Shown piece by piece: positions 24,710-33,903 of a stretch of 64,000 bases of DNA. The notes beneath the pieces were generated by a model. That model saw only the letters and a list, made by a program, of their open reading frames with translations, did no database searches and was not told the origin of the DNA. Numbering within the stretch: position 1 is the first letter of the stretch; every line of letters starts with the position of its first letter. This DNA is from Planctomycetota bacterium (GTDB taxonomy: Bacteria > Planctomycetota > UBA8742 > UBA2392), in contig JABTUE010000003.1 in assembly GCA_015075515.1 (NCBI GenBank), positions 186,001 to 250,000 on the forward strand, given 5' to 3'. Position numbers and translations under genes: made by a program.

Positions 24710-25597
24710 TCAGTTGCCAAGCTCAATCGGTGTCCAGGCCGGCGACCAGGCCTTGCGGCTGCCGCGCTCCTGCACGGCGCCGTCCCATACCGCAAAGGCC
24801 AGCAGACTGCGCGCGCCGGGGGCCAGGCCAGGCACCAGTTCTGACTCGCCGCCCAGCGGAATATGGATGACCACGCGCCAGCGCGCGCCGTCGTGGGCCC
24901 CGCGCCCTTCGGCGATGCGGCCGGCAAATCCGGTCAGCGTGCCGAAACCCGCGGCCACATGCGCCAGCACCGGCGAACGATCAAGGTCAGGCAGTGACAC
25001 CGGATTGCCCGCGTGCGCCGCGCCGGTGTAGGGCGAGCCGTGCTCGCGCCCCACCAGGTCGGCAATGTCAATGTCCTTGCTCATGTTGGGGTAGGCGTGG
25101 CGCGACTCGGGGCGCTCGCCGCGGTCAATCGCGGCCTGACGCCCGGCGCGCCACTGCAGCACGACGACGGGGTTGGTCGCGTCACCCATCATGATGTTGG
25201 GCGTGGTGCCCGGCCGGCGGGGAAACTGCAACGCGACCATGTCGTCAAACTGGTCAATGCCGGGGGCGTCGTTGCGGGTGCTGTCGTTCCATTCCAGACG
25301 CAAGGTCAGCCACTTGCCGTCGTGCACCCCGCGCGCCGAAACCTCGGACACGGACGCGGTCTTGTTCATGGGCGCCACCACCATCTGCGGCAGCAACTTG
25401 ACCACCACCGCCGGCGCGGCATCCAGCGCCCCCGAATCGGGCATCAGTGCAGGCCCGGCCTGGGCGACCCGCTGGGCCCTGACTGTGGGCACTTCGGGTT
25501 CCGGGTCAGGTGCCGGCGCGTTGTCAGCGCCCTGGTTACCGGAGCCGCAACCGGCCAGCAGCGCGAGCAGGACGAGCATCGAAAGTGTGCGGTACAT
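24710..25597 (-). CDS. Heme b-binding gamma subunit, lipoprotein, type II DMSO reductase
   Basis: 295 residues of the ethylbenzene-dehydrogenase gamma (EbdC/SerC/ClrC/DdhC) type, which holds one b heme with Met and Lys ligands and passes electrons between the beta subunit and a periplasmic carrier. Candidate ligands: M136 or M137 in NIMMGDA and K282 in SRKAWSPAW. Known gamma subunits carry plain Sec signals, but here the signal ends LLAGC (C17), a lipobox, so the subunit and therefore the whole complex may be membrane-tethered. It sits between beta (9 bases upstream) and TorD. Confidence 0.88.
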   Translation of the reverse strand: MYRTLSMLVLLALLAGCGSGNQGADNAPAPDPEPEVPTVRAQRVAQAGPALMPDSGALDAAPAVVVKLLPQMVVAPMNKTASVSEVSARGVHDGKWLTLRLEWNDSTRNDAPGIDQFDDMVALQFPRRPGTTPNIMMGDATNPVVVLQWRAGRQAAIDRGERPESRHAYPNMSKDIDIADLVGREHGSPYTGAAHAGNPVSLPDLDRSPVLAHVAAGFGTLTGFAGRIAEGRGAHDGARWRVVIHIPLGGESELVPGLAPGARSLLAFAVWDGAVQERGSRKAWSPAWTPIELGN

Positions 25598-25606
25598 GGC
25601 TCTCTC

Positions 25607-26734
<1,128 letters not shown>

Positions 26735-26752
26735 GGCATCCTCCGTGGTTCG

Positions 26753-29700
26753 TCAGGCTCCGAGTTTTCCGGCCAGGTACTTCTTCATCACTTCGCTTTC
26801 GTTGCTGGGGCGCAGGCCCAGCTCGACAGGCCGCCAGCGACCCTTTCCGCCCAGACCGCCCGGTTCGGCCCTGGTAATTTTGGCAATCGCCTCGCGCGGG
26901 GCCCCGCCCACGCAATGCACGTCGGCGGCAAAGCCGCTGCCCAGCACGTGCCCGAACAGGGCACGGTAGACCATGCTTTCGGTCTGGTGCGTGGGCTTGA
27001 GCCAGGTGCGGGTCAGGCTCTGGTGCCCGCCGTAGCGGAACATGGCCTGGTAGTTGGTCTCGGGGTTCTTGGCCAGGCCGTCCTGGCGGCTCTCGTGACC
27101 CCTGACGCTGCCGGGCGTGGCCATGTAGCCGTTGAACCACATGCGTGTGACGCCGCGCGGCGTGCCGGGGTAGTAACGGGCGCGGGCCATCAGGCGCGCG
27201 ACTTTGTACTCGTGGGCGCGCTCGGGCTTGTCCCAGCCGCGGAACGGCAGGTCGTTGGGATCGCCGTCAATCCAGACGTAATCGCCGTCTTCAATGCCCA
27301 GTTCTTTGGCGTCCTGGGGGTTGATGTCCACGTACATCTCGCCCACACCGGGCATGCGCTTGTCGCGGCGGTGGATGTCGCCAAAGGGCCCGAACAGAAG
27401 CTGCATGTAGTCCGTGTCAATCGGCGTGGTGTGCGATCCGTGGCGGTACTTGGGCGTATGGAAGATGTACCGGAACTGCCGGTCTATCAGCGGGTGCTTG
27501 CTCCTGAGCGTGGCGTCCACACTGAGCGTTTCATTGCGCATCTGGCGCGTGATGTGGTCGCGCTGCTCAGGGCTGAAGCCCCAGTCCTTGGGCCGCATCG
27601 GCCGGATGGCCGGGTGCTCGGCGGCCACGATCACGCACGGTTCATGGAAGGTGCTGTCGCTGGGCTCGCGATGCACGATCAGGTTTTCGCCGGCCTCGAT
27701 GAACTCGGTTTCGGGGCGGTAGAACTCCAGACGGCCGGTGCGCGTGTACCACGGGCGCGATTCGTGCACCTGCTCGTAGCTGTTCACGCGCGGGTAGGTG
27801 CGCGAGTTCATCAGCGCCGGCGTGCCGGTCTTGGCCGTCTTGATCAGGTCGGCAAACCTGTAACCACGCGCCATGGGCGATGCGTCCAGGATGCGCTGCA
27901 GGTACACGTCGCAGCGGTTCTCGCGGAAGAACCTGAACATCTGGTTGAAGCGCTCGTCACCCGTGAGTTTGGCCAGTTCGGCCGCCACACCCGCCAGCGT
28001 GTCGTGGTCGGTTACGGTGTTGCCCACGCGTTTGAGCGGCGTGTCGGGGTAAATCTGCAAGAACGGGTTGGTGTTGCTGGCCGTCATGTCGGGCTTCTTC
28101 ATTTCGGCCCAACTGTCCACGCCGTAGACGATATCGCTGTACTCGCAGGAGGCCGTCCACCACCATTCGCTGTACACCACGCACTCGCTGCGCGGCAGGG
28201 TGTTGAACACCACATCGTAGTGGCCCTTGATGTTGCCCAGGCTGGAGTTCGAGTTTGCCTGCCAGATGGCCTTGGTCGGCGTGGGCACGTGGCCGCCCTT
28301 TGTGATTTTCTTGTCGCCGGCCTTCATCAGGCGTTCGTCGTTGGCCCAGTAGTGCAGACTTTCATAGCGCAGGCAGTAGCGGCTGGTGACCTTGCCGTCG
28401 GGGTCAAGCTGAGGGTTGAAGGGGTCTTCGGTGACATACACCGGGATGCCCGCAAACACCGTGGACTTGTAATTGCCGGCATAGCTGCCGATGTTGCCGC
28501 CGTGGCGACCCAGCGAGCCCGCCAGAGCCAGCACCAGCCAGATCGCGCGGTCTTTCAGGTCGTTGTTGAAGAACTGGTTGGGGCCCATGCCGCAGGCGAC
28601 CAGCGTGCGCCCGCCGCTTTGGGCAATACGTTTGGCCAGGTCGCGCGTGGCGGCCGCGGGCGCCCAGGTCAGTTTTTCGACCTGTTCGGGGGTCATGTTC
28701 TGGTCGAGATATTGACGCGTCAAGTCAAAGACGGTGCGGACTTCGACCTGGGTGCCGTCGGTCAGTTGCACGCTGAAGGTGCCCTCCAGCGCGGGCTCAA
28801 TGCCCAGCTTGTCAAAGTGCTCGCCCACGTGGTCGCGCGTGACGGGCACGGGTTTGCCCTGACGGGCGTCCCACATCACGAAGTCGCGGATGCGATCCTT
28901 GAGGTTGGCCGGGATGTACGACTGCTTCTGGTCCACGGCGTAGGGGCGTTTGTCGCCCTCTTTCATCAGGGTGGTCCAGTTCGAGGGCTCGGACTGGGTA
29001 TAGCCCTGGAACAGATCACTGGGGTCCAGGGGCTGCAGCGTATCCATACGCACCAGCACCGGCAGGTCGGTGAAGCGCCGCACGAAGTTTTTGTCAATCA
29101 GGTCCTGCTGGATCATGGACTGGGCCACACCCAGCGCGAACGCCGGGTCGGTGCCGGGCCGGATCACAATCACGTCGTCGCACTTGCTGGCGGTCGCGCT
29201 GTATTCCACCGTGACGGCCACGGTGCGCGTGCCCTTGAGCCGCGCCTCGGTCAGCCAGTGGCTGTCGGGCATCTTGGTGGCGATCCAGTTCATGCCCCAG
29301 GCGATCAGCACGTTGGCGTTTTCGGCGTCGTGCAGCTCAAAGTCGTTGGTCTGCTCGCCGCTGACCATCGGGTGGCCCGGCGGCAGGTCGGTGTGCCAGG
29401 TGTAGCTGTCAAAGCCGCCGCTGCCCCTGGCCTTATCCGGCCCGACACCGCGGATGTGTGCATCCAGCAGGGCCATGCTGTTGGCCAGGCGATAGTGGCC
29501 GAACAGCCGCACCGCGCCCAGCAGCGCCATGCCGCCCCGGAACTTCAGGGTGCGTGTGCCCGCGCCCTCGGCGGCGGCAATCATGTCCGGGTCGTACCCC
29601 TGGGCTTCCAGATACTTGCGGCCCTGATCACCGCTGTAGGTACGCGAAATGTTTTCCAGCGCCCTGGCGTGATAACGGTAGGCCTCTTCGTGCGTGACAC

Positions 29701-30250
29701 GCACCCACGAATCAAAGCCGCGGCGCATCAGTTCTTTCGGCGCGGCGCCGGTGACCGGGTCGCGCTTGAAACCGCCGTCCACCCACTCCTTGAACCCCTT
29801 GCGGATGTAGGCGCCGTTGACGCGCCGGTCGCCGTAGATGCGACGGCCCAGCACCAGCCCCTTCTGGCAGGCGCGGGGATCCCAGCGGTGGCTGGACTTG
29901 TTGCCGGCAAGGTCTGTGGCCTTGCCATAGCCGTAGCTGGGTTCAATGCGCACGACCACGTCGTTCTTGACATAGGCCTTGAGCAGGCAGTTGTGGGTGT
30001 CGTTGGGCGCGCACAAAAAGACAAAGCTGCCGTCGGTCTTGTAGATGTCGCGGTAGATTTTTTCCCAGCCGCGGTTGGGGTAGGTGCCCAGGGGGTTGTC
30101 CACGGCCACGGGTTCAAGCTGGCGGAAGTTGGCCGAAACCGCTTCGCCGGCAATCGTGACCAGCCCGAACGCGCCGGCCAGCCGCAGAAAGTCGCGCCGG
30201 GACATGCCCTGGTTCGCGGCCTGGTTTGCCTGTCTGGGGTTGCGGTGCAT
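26753..30250 (-). CDS. Molybdopterin catalytic subunit, NXR/periplasmic nitrate-reductase clade of type II DMSO reductases
   Basis: 1165 residues with a Tat signal (SRRDFLRLAG at 17-26, hydrophobic to ~40). An FS0-type site is formed by C80, D84/H86, C88 and C128. The pattern CAPNDTHNCLLKAYV, then GKATDLAGNKSSHRWDPR, WGMNWIATKMPD, and the C-terminal VHCVGGAPREA...GGLGGKGRWRPVELG agree with my recollection of NxrA of Nitrospira/anammox bacteria and related periplasmic nitrate reductases, better than with EbdA, SerA, ClrA or cytoplasmic NarG. The enzyme would catalyse nitrite/nitrate interconversion; direction is not readable. It is first of four genes with its own promoter; GGGAG precedes the ATG. 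Confidence 0.88.
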   Translation of the reverse strand: MHRNPRQANQAANQGMSRRDFLRLAGAFGLVTIAGEAVSANFRQLEPVAVDNPLGTYPNRGWEKIYRDIYKTDGSFVFLCAPNDTHNCLLKAYVKNDVVVRIEPSYGYGKATDLAGNKSSHRWDPRACQKGLVLGRRIYGDRRVNGAYIRKGFKEWVDGGFKRDPVTGAAPKELMRRGFDSWVRVTHEEAYRYHARALENISRTYSGDQGRKYLEAQGYDPDMIAAAEGAGTRTLKFRGGMALLGAVRLFGHYRLANSMALLDAHIRGVGPDKARGSGGFDSYTWHTDLPPGHPMVSGEQTNDFELHDAENANVLIAWGMNWIATKMPDSHWLTEARLKGTRTVAVTVEYSATASKCDDVIVIRPGTDPAFALGVAQSMIQQDLIDKNFVRRFTDLPVLVRMDTLQPLDPSDLFQGYTQSEPSNWTTLMKEGDKRPYAVDQKQSYIPANLKDRIRDFVMWDARQGKPVPVTRDHVGEHFDKLGIEPALEGTFSVQLTDGTQVEVRTVFDLTRQYLDQNMTPEQVEKLTWAPAAATRDLAKRIAQSGGRTLVACGMGPNQFFNNDLKDRAIWLVLALAGSLGRHGGNIGSYAGNYKSTVFAGIPVYVTEDPFNPQLDPDGKVTSRYCLRYESLHYWANDERLMKAGDKKITKGGHVPTPTKAIWQANSNSSLGNIKGHYDVVFNTLPRSECVVYSEWWWTASCEYSDIVYGVDSWAEMKKPDMTASNTNPFLQIYPDTPLKRVGNTVTDHDTLAGVAAELAKLTGDERFNQMFRFFRENRCDVYLQRILDASPMARGYRFADLIKTAKTGTPALMNSRTYPRVNSYEQVHESRPWYTRTGRLEFYRPETEFIEAGENLIVHREPSDSTFHEPCVIVAAEHPAIRPMRPKDWGFSPEQRDHITRQMRNETLSVDATLRSKHPLIDRQFRYIFHTPKYRHGSHTTPIDTDYMQLLFGPFGDIHRRDKRMPGVGEMYVDINPQDAKELGIEDGDYVWIDGDPNDLPFRGWDKPERAHEYKVARLMARARYYPGTPRGVTRMWFNGYMATPGSVRGHESRQDGLAKNPETNYQAMFRYGGHQSLTRTWLKPTHQTESMVYRALFGHVLGSGFAADVHCVGGAPREAIAKITRAEPGGLGGKGRWRPVELGLRPSNESEVMKKYLAGKLGA

Positions 30251-30282
30251 GACGTTCTCCCTGGTTGGCTTTCTAGGACTTC

Positions 30283-30311
30283 ACTATCCGCTTATCCAAT
30301 GTCGGCGTCAA
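30283..30311 (-). promoter_or_regulatory. Promoter of the molybdoenzyme operon
   Basis: Minus strand TTGACG (30311-30306), 17-base spacer, GATAGT (30288-30283). Predicted +1 near 30276, leaving a 26-base leader with GGGAG before the ATG. Confidence 0.6.
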
Positions 30312-30332
30312 GTGCAAACCAGACTTACTTGT

Positions 30333-30352
30333 CCTGTTTGATTCGTCACAGG
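30333..30352. promoter_or_regulatory. CRP/FNR-like palindromic operator
   Basis: CCTGT-N10-ACAGG, centred at 30342.5, about 66 bases upstream of the predicted start. On the minus strand the core reads TGTGA-N6-AAACA and also contains ATCAA, close to CRP/FNR half-sites. The position suits class I activation. Fit to a consensus is partial. Confidence 0.4.
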
Positions 30353-30378
30353 AACAGCGGGCCGAAAGTGCCGTGCCG

Positions 30379-31623
30379 TTACATGAAGTTGGGGGTGTGA
30401 AGGTCGCTCAACGTGCCCGCCTGCTCGGCGCTGAAACCCGCATTGCGAAGCCGTTTCACGCGGTTTTCATGCATCACCGCCAGCAGCTCGCGGAACCGTT
30501 CATGGCCCGCGCGTACCGACACCGGATCAGTCCCGCGCGCCGCCAGAATCGTCAGCGCATCCTGGACCGCCGCCGGCACGCCCCCCACCCCGGCCAGCGT
30601 CGCGCTGCGCCTGCGCACGGCGGCCTCCAGACGACCATACAGTGACGGGTCATGCTGAAGCGCGTGCTTGACGTGGCTCATGCCGAAGTGCACGTGGCGG
30701 GTTTCGTCGGCCCGGGCGCGGCGCGCGATTTCGGCCGTTACTTCGTCCGGCGCGTGATCCTCGATAAACCGCAGCAGGTCCAGAAACGTGCCCTCGCCCA
30801 GCACGCTCAACAGAAACGCTGCCTCGGTAAAATCCTCCAGCACCAGCAGCGAGTGCAGACTGGCGCTGGTGGTGGCGTGGCTGATGCCCAGGCCGCCGCC
30901 GCCCTTGCGGGCGCGCTTGAGAAACACGTCTATGTGCCGGGCTTCGTCGGCCAGTTGGGTGGAAAGAAACATGCCGACTTCGACATAGGCCGGGTGAATC
31001 CGCGCGATGAAGCGGCTTGGCACGTACAGCGCCGACAGCTCATTTTCGGCCAGAAACGTCATGATCTGACCAACCGCCTGCTGAAGGGCCGGCGGCAGCG
31101 GCCTGATACGGTCCCAGGCAATGTCGGTTTCGGCGTTCCACTGGGCGTTGACGGCCTGGTCGTAAAGCTGGGCCACGTCGGGGGGCGCGACGTGGTCGCG
31201 CTCGTTCAGCGTAAACGGATACACCGGGCCGCCGGGCTCCACACGCGCGCCGCGCGGCGCAAAGCCAACGGCCGGGTCAGCCGCGGGCGGAAACGGAACA
31301 GTGTTCAGAACCGTTGCAGCGTCCAGCCTGCCCTGCACAACGGGCAGGTCCAGGCCGTGCTCCATGCCGCCGCGCGGCGCGCCCAGACTGCCCTTGCGGA
31401 TCAGCAGGCGTGTAAAACCCGCCTGCGGCGCGGCCTCGATAAGTTCGTGGTGTTCAACCTTGCACCAGGTGAAGAACTCGTCGGCAATGCCCGGCGCGCG
31501 CGAATGTACGGCCAGAACACCGCCGGGCTGAAGCAGGTTCAATGCCGGTCGCACCAGCGCCAGCAGCCCGCCGCCAAAGGGCAGGTCACCGCCGTCAATG
31601 GCCAATGCCGCCTGTGTTGCCAC
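30379..31623 (-). CDS. Fusion of TusA-like fold and ferritin-like diiron domain
   Basis: 414 residues. Residues ~18-78 match the back half of a TusA/SirA fold (LLQPGGVLAVHSRAPG, FFTWCKVEHHELIE) but lack the Cys-Pro catalytic start. Residues ~155-320 form a ferritin/ribonucleotide-reductase-like four-helix bundle with a diiron ligand set: E193 or E195, E227-x2-H230, E263 or E267, E307-x2-H310. The C-terminus is helical and basic. The start is GTG 31623, sharing one base with the upstream stop (TAGTG). It is last of an operon with a PhnD-fold protein and a flavoprotein. Likely an O2-activating or electron-transfer protein; substrate unknown. Confidence 0.65.
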   Translation of the reverse strand: MATQAALAIDGGDLPFGGGLLALVRPALNLLQPGGVLAVHSRAPGIADEFFTWCKVEHHELIEAAPQAGFTRLLIRKGSLGAPRGGMEHGLDLPVVQGRLDAATVLNTVPFPPAADPAVGFAPRGARVEPGGPVYPFTLNERDHVAPPDVAQLYDQAVNAQWNAETDIAWDRIRPLPPALQQAVGQIMTFLAENELSALYVPSRFIARIHPAYVEVGMFLSTQLADEARHIDVFLKRARKGGGGLGISHATTSASLHSLLVLEDFTEAAFLLSVLGEGTFLDLLRFIEDHAPDEVTAEIARRARADETRHVHFGMSHVKHALQHDPSLYGRLEAAVRRRSATLAGVGGVPAAVQDALTILAARGTDPVSVRAGHERFRELLAVMHENRVKRLRNAGFSAEQAGTLSDLHTPNFM

Positions 31624-32432
31624 TACCAGCCCTTCTGTTCATCCAGGGCCGCCACCAGGCTGGCATAGCCTTCCTCGCGCGGCGGCATCCACTGCTTCAG
31701 CCCTTCCAGTTCCAGAATGCGCCGGTGTTCCGGGTTTTCCCATTTCATGGCGAACAGGCCCTTCTTGAACGCCTCGACCTTGCCCGGGTTCAACGTCGGC
31801 AGCGCGTCGAACATGCAATGATCAAACCCCGGCGTGGTCCACAGCACCTCCAGCCGCGCGGTGTCCACACGACCGGCGGCCTGTTCCAGCACCCAGATCA
31901 GATCCCCCACCGTGCCGGCCTGGGCACGGCCTTCGTGCAGGGCCTTGAGCACGTCCAGTTCGCTGGTGCCCGTGTCGCCGTGCTTGCCCACGTCGGTGTC
32001 AAAGGCCAGCAGCTTGACCGTTGACAGGTCAAGACCTTCAGCCTTGAGAAAGTGCAGCGGCAGAATTCGCGCCTGGGTGCTGTCGCGGCTGCCCACGGCC
32101 AGGGTTTTGCCGGCCAGATCCCGGATGGTCCTGATGCCCGCGTCCCTGCGCACGATCACGCGGGAACGAAAGTCGCGGTCGCTGTCGCGCATGCCAAGAC
32201 TCAGCGACTTGCCGCCGGTGCGCTTGCGCACCCGCACGTGGGCCAGCGGCGTGTTCCAGGCAATGTCAATGTGCCCTGCCAGCAGCGACTCGACCTGGCG
32301 TTCGTAGTTGCTGAACAGGCAGAAATCCATCGGCACGTCCTGCTTGCGGAAGTGCTCGCGGATGCCCTCCCAGATCGGCACCACCTTGGCGTCGTAGGCC
32401 ACGGCGCCCAGAAGAATCGTGTTGTCAGCCAT
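31623..32432 (-). CDS. PhnD-fold (phosphate/phosphonate-type) binding protein without export signal
   Basis: 269 residues of the periplasmic-binding-protein fold, PhnD/SsuA type: ILLGAVAYDAKVVPIWEGI, GHIDIAWNTPLAHV, AGKTLAVGSRDSTQARILPL, and GDTGTSELDVLKALHEGRAQ. There is no signal peptide (the protein begins directly with the first strand), and no ABC permease or ATPase gene is nearby, so it is likely cytoplasmic, a ligand sensor or substrate carrier for the two enzymes in the operon. AGGAG precedes the ATG; 13 bases separate it from the upstream flavoprotein gene, and its stop overlaps the next start. Confidence 0.8.
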   Translation of the reverse strand: MADNTILLGAVAYDAKVVPIWEGIREHFRKQDVPMDFCLFSNYERQVESLLAGHIDIAWNTPLAHVRVRKRTGGKSLSLGMRDSDRDFRSRVIVRRDAGIRTIRDLAGKTLAVGSRDSTQARILPLHFLKAEGLDLSTVKLLAFDTDVGKHGDTGTSELDVLKALHEGRAQAGTVGDLIWVLEQAAGRVDTARLEVLWTTPGFDHCMFDALPTLNPGKVEAFKKGLFAMKWENPEHRRILELEGLKQWMPPREEGYASLVAALDEQKGW

Positions 32433-32445
32433 ACTGGCTCCTGTT

Positions 32446-33612
32446 TCAGAACAACGGCAACCCGGTCAGCGCCTTGCCCATGAAGTCGTCCAGGTGATCC
32501 ACCGTGGGGGCCATCACCCAGCCCGCGCGGGCGTCGCGGAACAGCCGTTCCACGGGCAGGTGATGGCTGAACGCCGCGCCGCCGCAGGCTTTCATGGCCA
32601 GATCGGTGACATAAACGGCCGTGTCCACGGCGCTGCGGCGGCTTTGCAGCACACGCAGCGGCGTCATGGCGTCGGGCTTTTCCATCTCGCCCACGGTGTA
32701 GCCCAGCAGCGCGCGCGAACGGTCGGTGGCCACGGCCATGTCGGCCAGTCGCGCCCGCAGGTTGGGCAGGTCACGCAGCTTCTGCGACGTGAAGTCAATC
32801 CCCGCGCCCTGCAGGTGCCCGCTGGTCAGTTCAATCGCTTTCAGAGACAGACCGTGACTCATGGCCGCCGTGCCCACCACAAACCAGGGCAGCACAACCT
32901 GCAGCATGCCGTCGGCGCCCTTGCCGTTTTCCGTAAGCAGGTCACCCGCAGGCACGCTGTAGCCCTTGAGCGCCACCGGCGCCGAATCGTTGCCGCGCAG
33001 ACCCACACCCGTGAATGCCCCCTGCACCTCGACCCCCGGCCGGCCGTTGCGCACCAGATACAGCGTGCTGGCCAGAGGCGACGCAGCGCCCGGCATGCGC
33101 GCGCTGCTGACGTAGCTGTTGGCGGCCCTGGCCGAAGTCACCCAGCTCTTGCTGGCGTCGGTCTTGAAATTCGCGCCGTCGGCCACCAGGCCTGAACTGG
33201 GGGCCCAGAAATTGCTGCGCGAACCCTTTTCACTGAACGCCAGCGTGGTCAGGTGCCGGCCCGCCGCCGCATCCTTGAGAATCGCGGCCTTGTCCTTGAG
33301 CGCGCCGCTGGCGCCAATCTGCTGGGCCGCCGTCACGTGCATCACGTACACCATCGCCGTGCTGGCACATTCTTTGGCCAGTTCCTCGGCCACGGCGGCA
33401 AAGGTACGCGGCGGCTGGCCTTTGCCGCCGAACTCGGCGGCAATGCACAGGCCCATCAGACCGGCCTTGCCAAGGGCTTCGATGCTTTCTTTGGGGAAGC
33501 GGGCGTTACGGTCAACGTCGGCGGCGTGTTTGCTGAGAACATCCCGTGCAACCGCGCTCGCGGCGTCCACAAGTTTCTGCTGGTCGGCGTTCAAGCCGTA
33601 AATGTGCGCCAT
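32446..33612 (-). CDS. Acyl-CoA-dehydrogenase-fold flavoprotein
   Basis: 388 residues. Full ACAD fold: helical N-terminus (LVDAASAVARDVLSKHAADV), GLMGLCIAAEFGGKG, the beta domain with TLAFSEKGSRSNFW and GVGLRGNDSAPV, and the C-terminal bundle (LQSRRSAVDTAVYVTDLAMK, ACGGAAFSHHLPVERLFRDA). The usual catalytic glutamate motif (YEGT) near the C-terminus is absent; the segment reads MAPTVDHLDDF. It may therefore act like DszC/SfnC-type flavin monooxygenases rather than as a beta-oxidation enzyme. First gene of the three-gene operon; AGGAG lies before the ATG. Confidence 0.8.
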   Translation of the reverse strand: MAHIYGLNADQQKLVDAASAVARDVLSKHAADVDRNARFPKESIEALGKAGLMGLCIAAEFGGKGQPPRTFAAVAEELAKECASTAMVYVMHVTAAQQIGASGALKDKAAILKDAAAGRHLTTLAFSEKGSRSNFWAPSSGLVADGANFKTDASKSWVTSARAANSYVSSARMPGAASPLASTLYLVRNGRPGVEVQGAFTGVGLRGNDSAPVALKGYSVPAGDLLTENGKGADGMLQVVLPWFVVGTAAMSHGLSLKAIELTSGHLQGAGIDFTSQKLRDLPNLRARLADMAVATDRSRALLGYTVGEMEKPDAMTPLRVLQSRRSAVDTAVYVTDLAMKACGGAAFSHHLPVERLFRDARAGWVMAPTVDHLDDFMGKALTGLPLF

Positions 33613-33830
33613 GACAGGCTCCTGATTCTGCGTCGCGCGCAGGTCAGGACCCGCCGCGAACTATGGTAGAAGGAAAGAAACGTACTGCCGCACCTGACAC
33701 GAGATGGCGCGGCGAACTCACGTGAAGGGCAACGCCCTTATGGAACGGACTCAACGCATGGCCGCAGTTTCGCGCCGATTGCCCCCGGGTCAAGCTTTCT
33801 GTTCATCGTTATTGCCACTCTAACGGGCAT

Positions 33831-33884
33831 TTCACAGCCGGGTCACGCGCGCTATGGTCTCGGGCCCAGCCGTTTCTAGGCTGG
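33831..33884 (+). promoter_or_regulatory. ugd promoter and leader hairpin
   Basis: TTCACA (33831-33836), 16-base spacer, TATGGT (33853-33858); +1 near 33865. The short leader folds a 6-bp stem 33866-33871/33879-33884 just before the CAGGAG ribosome site. Upstream in the 290-base gap an AAGGGC/GCCCTT hairpin lies at 33725-33739; nothing else is evident. Confidence 0.5.
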
Positions 33885-33903
33885 CGCGCAGGAGCCTGAA
33901 CGC

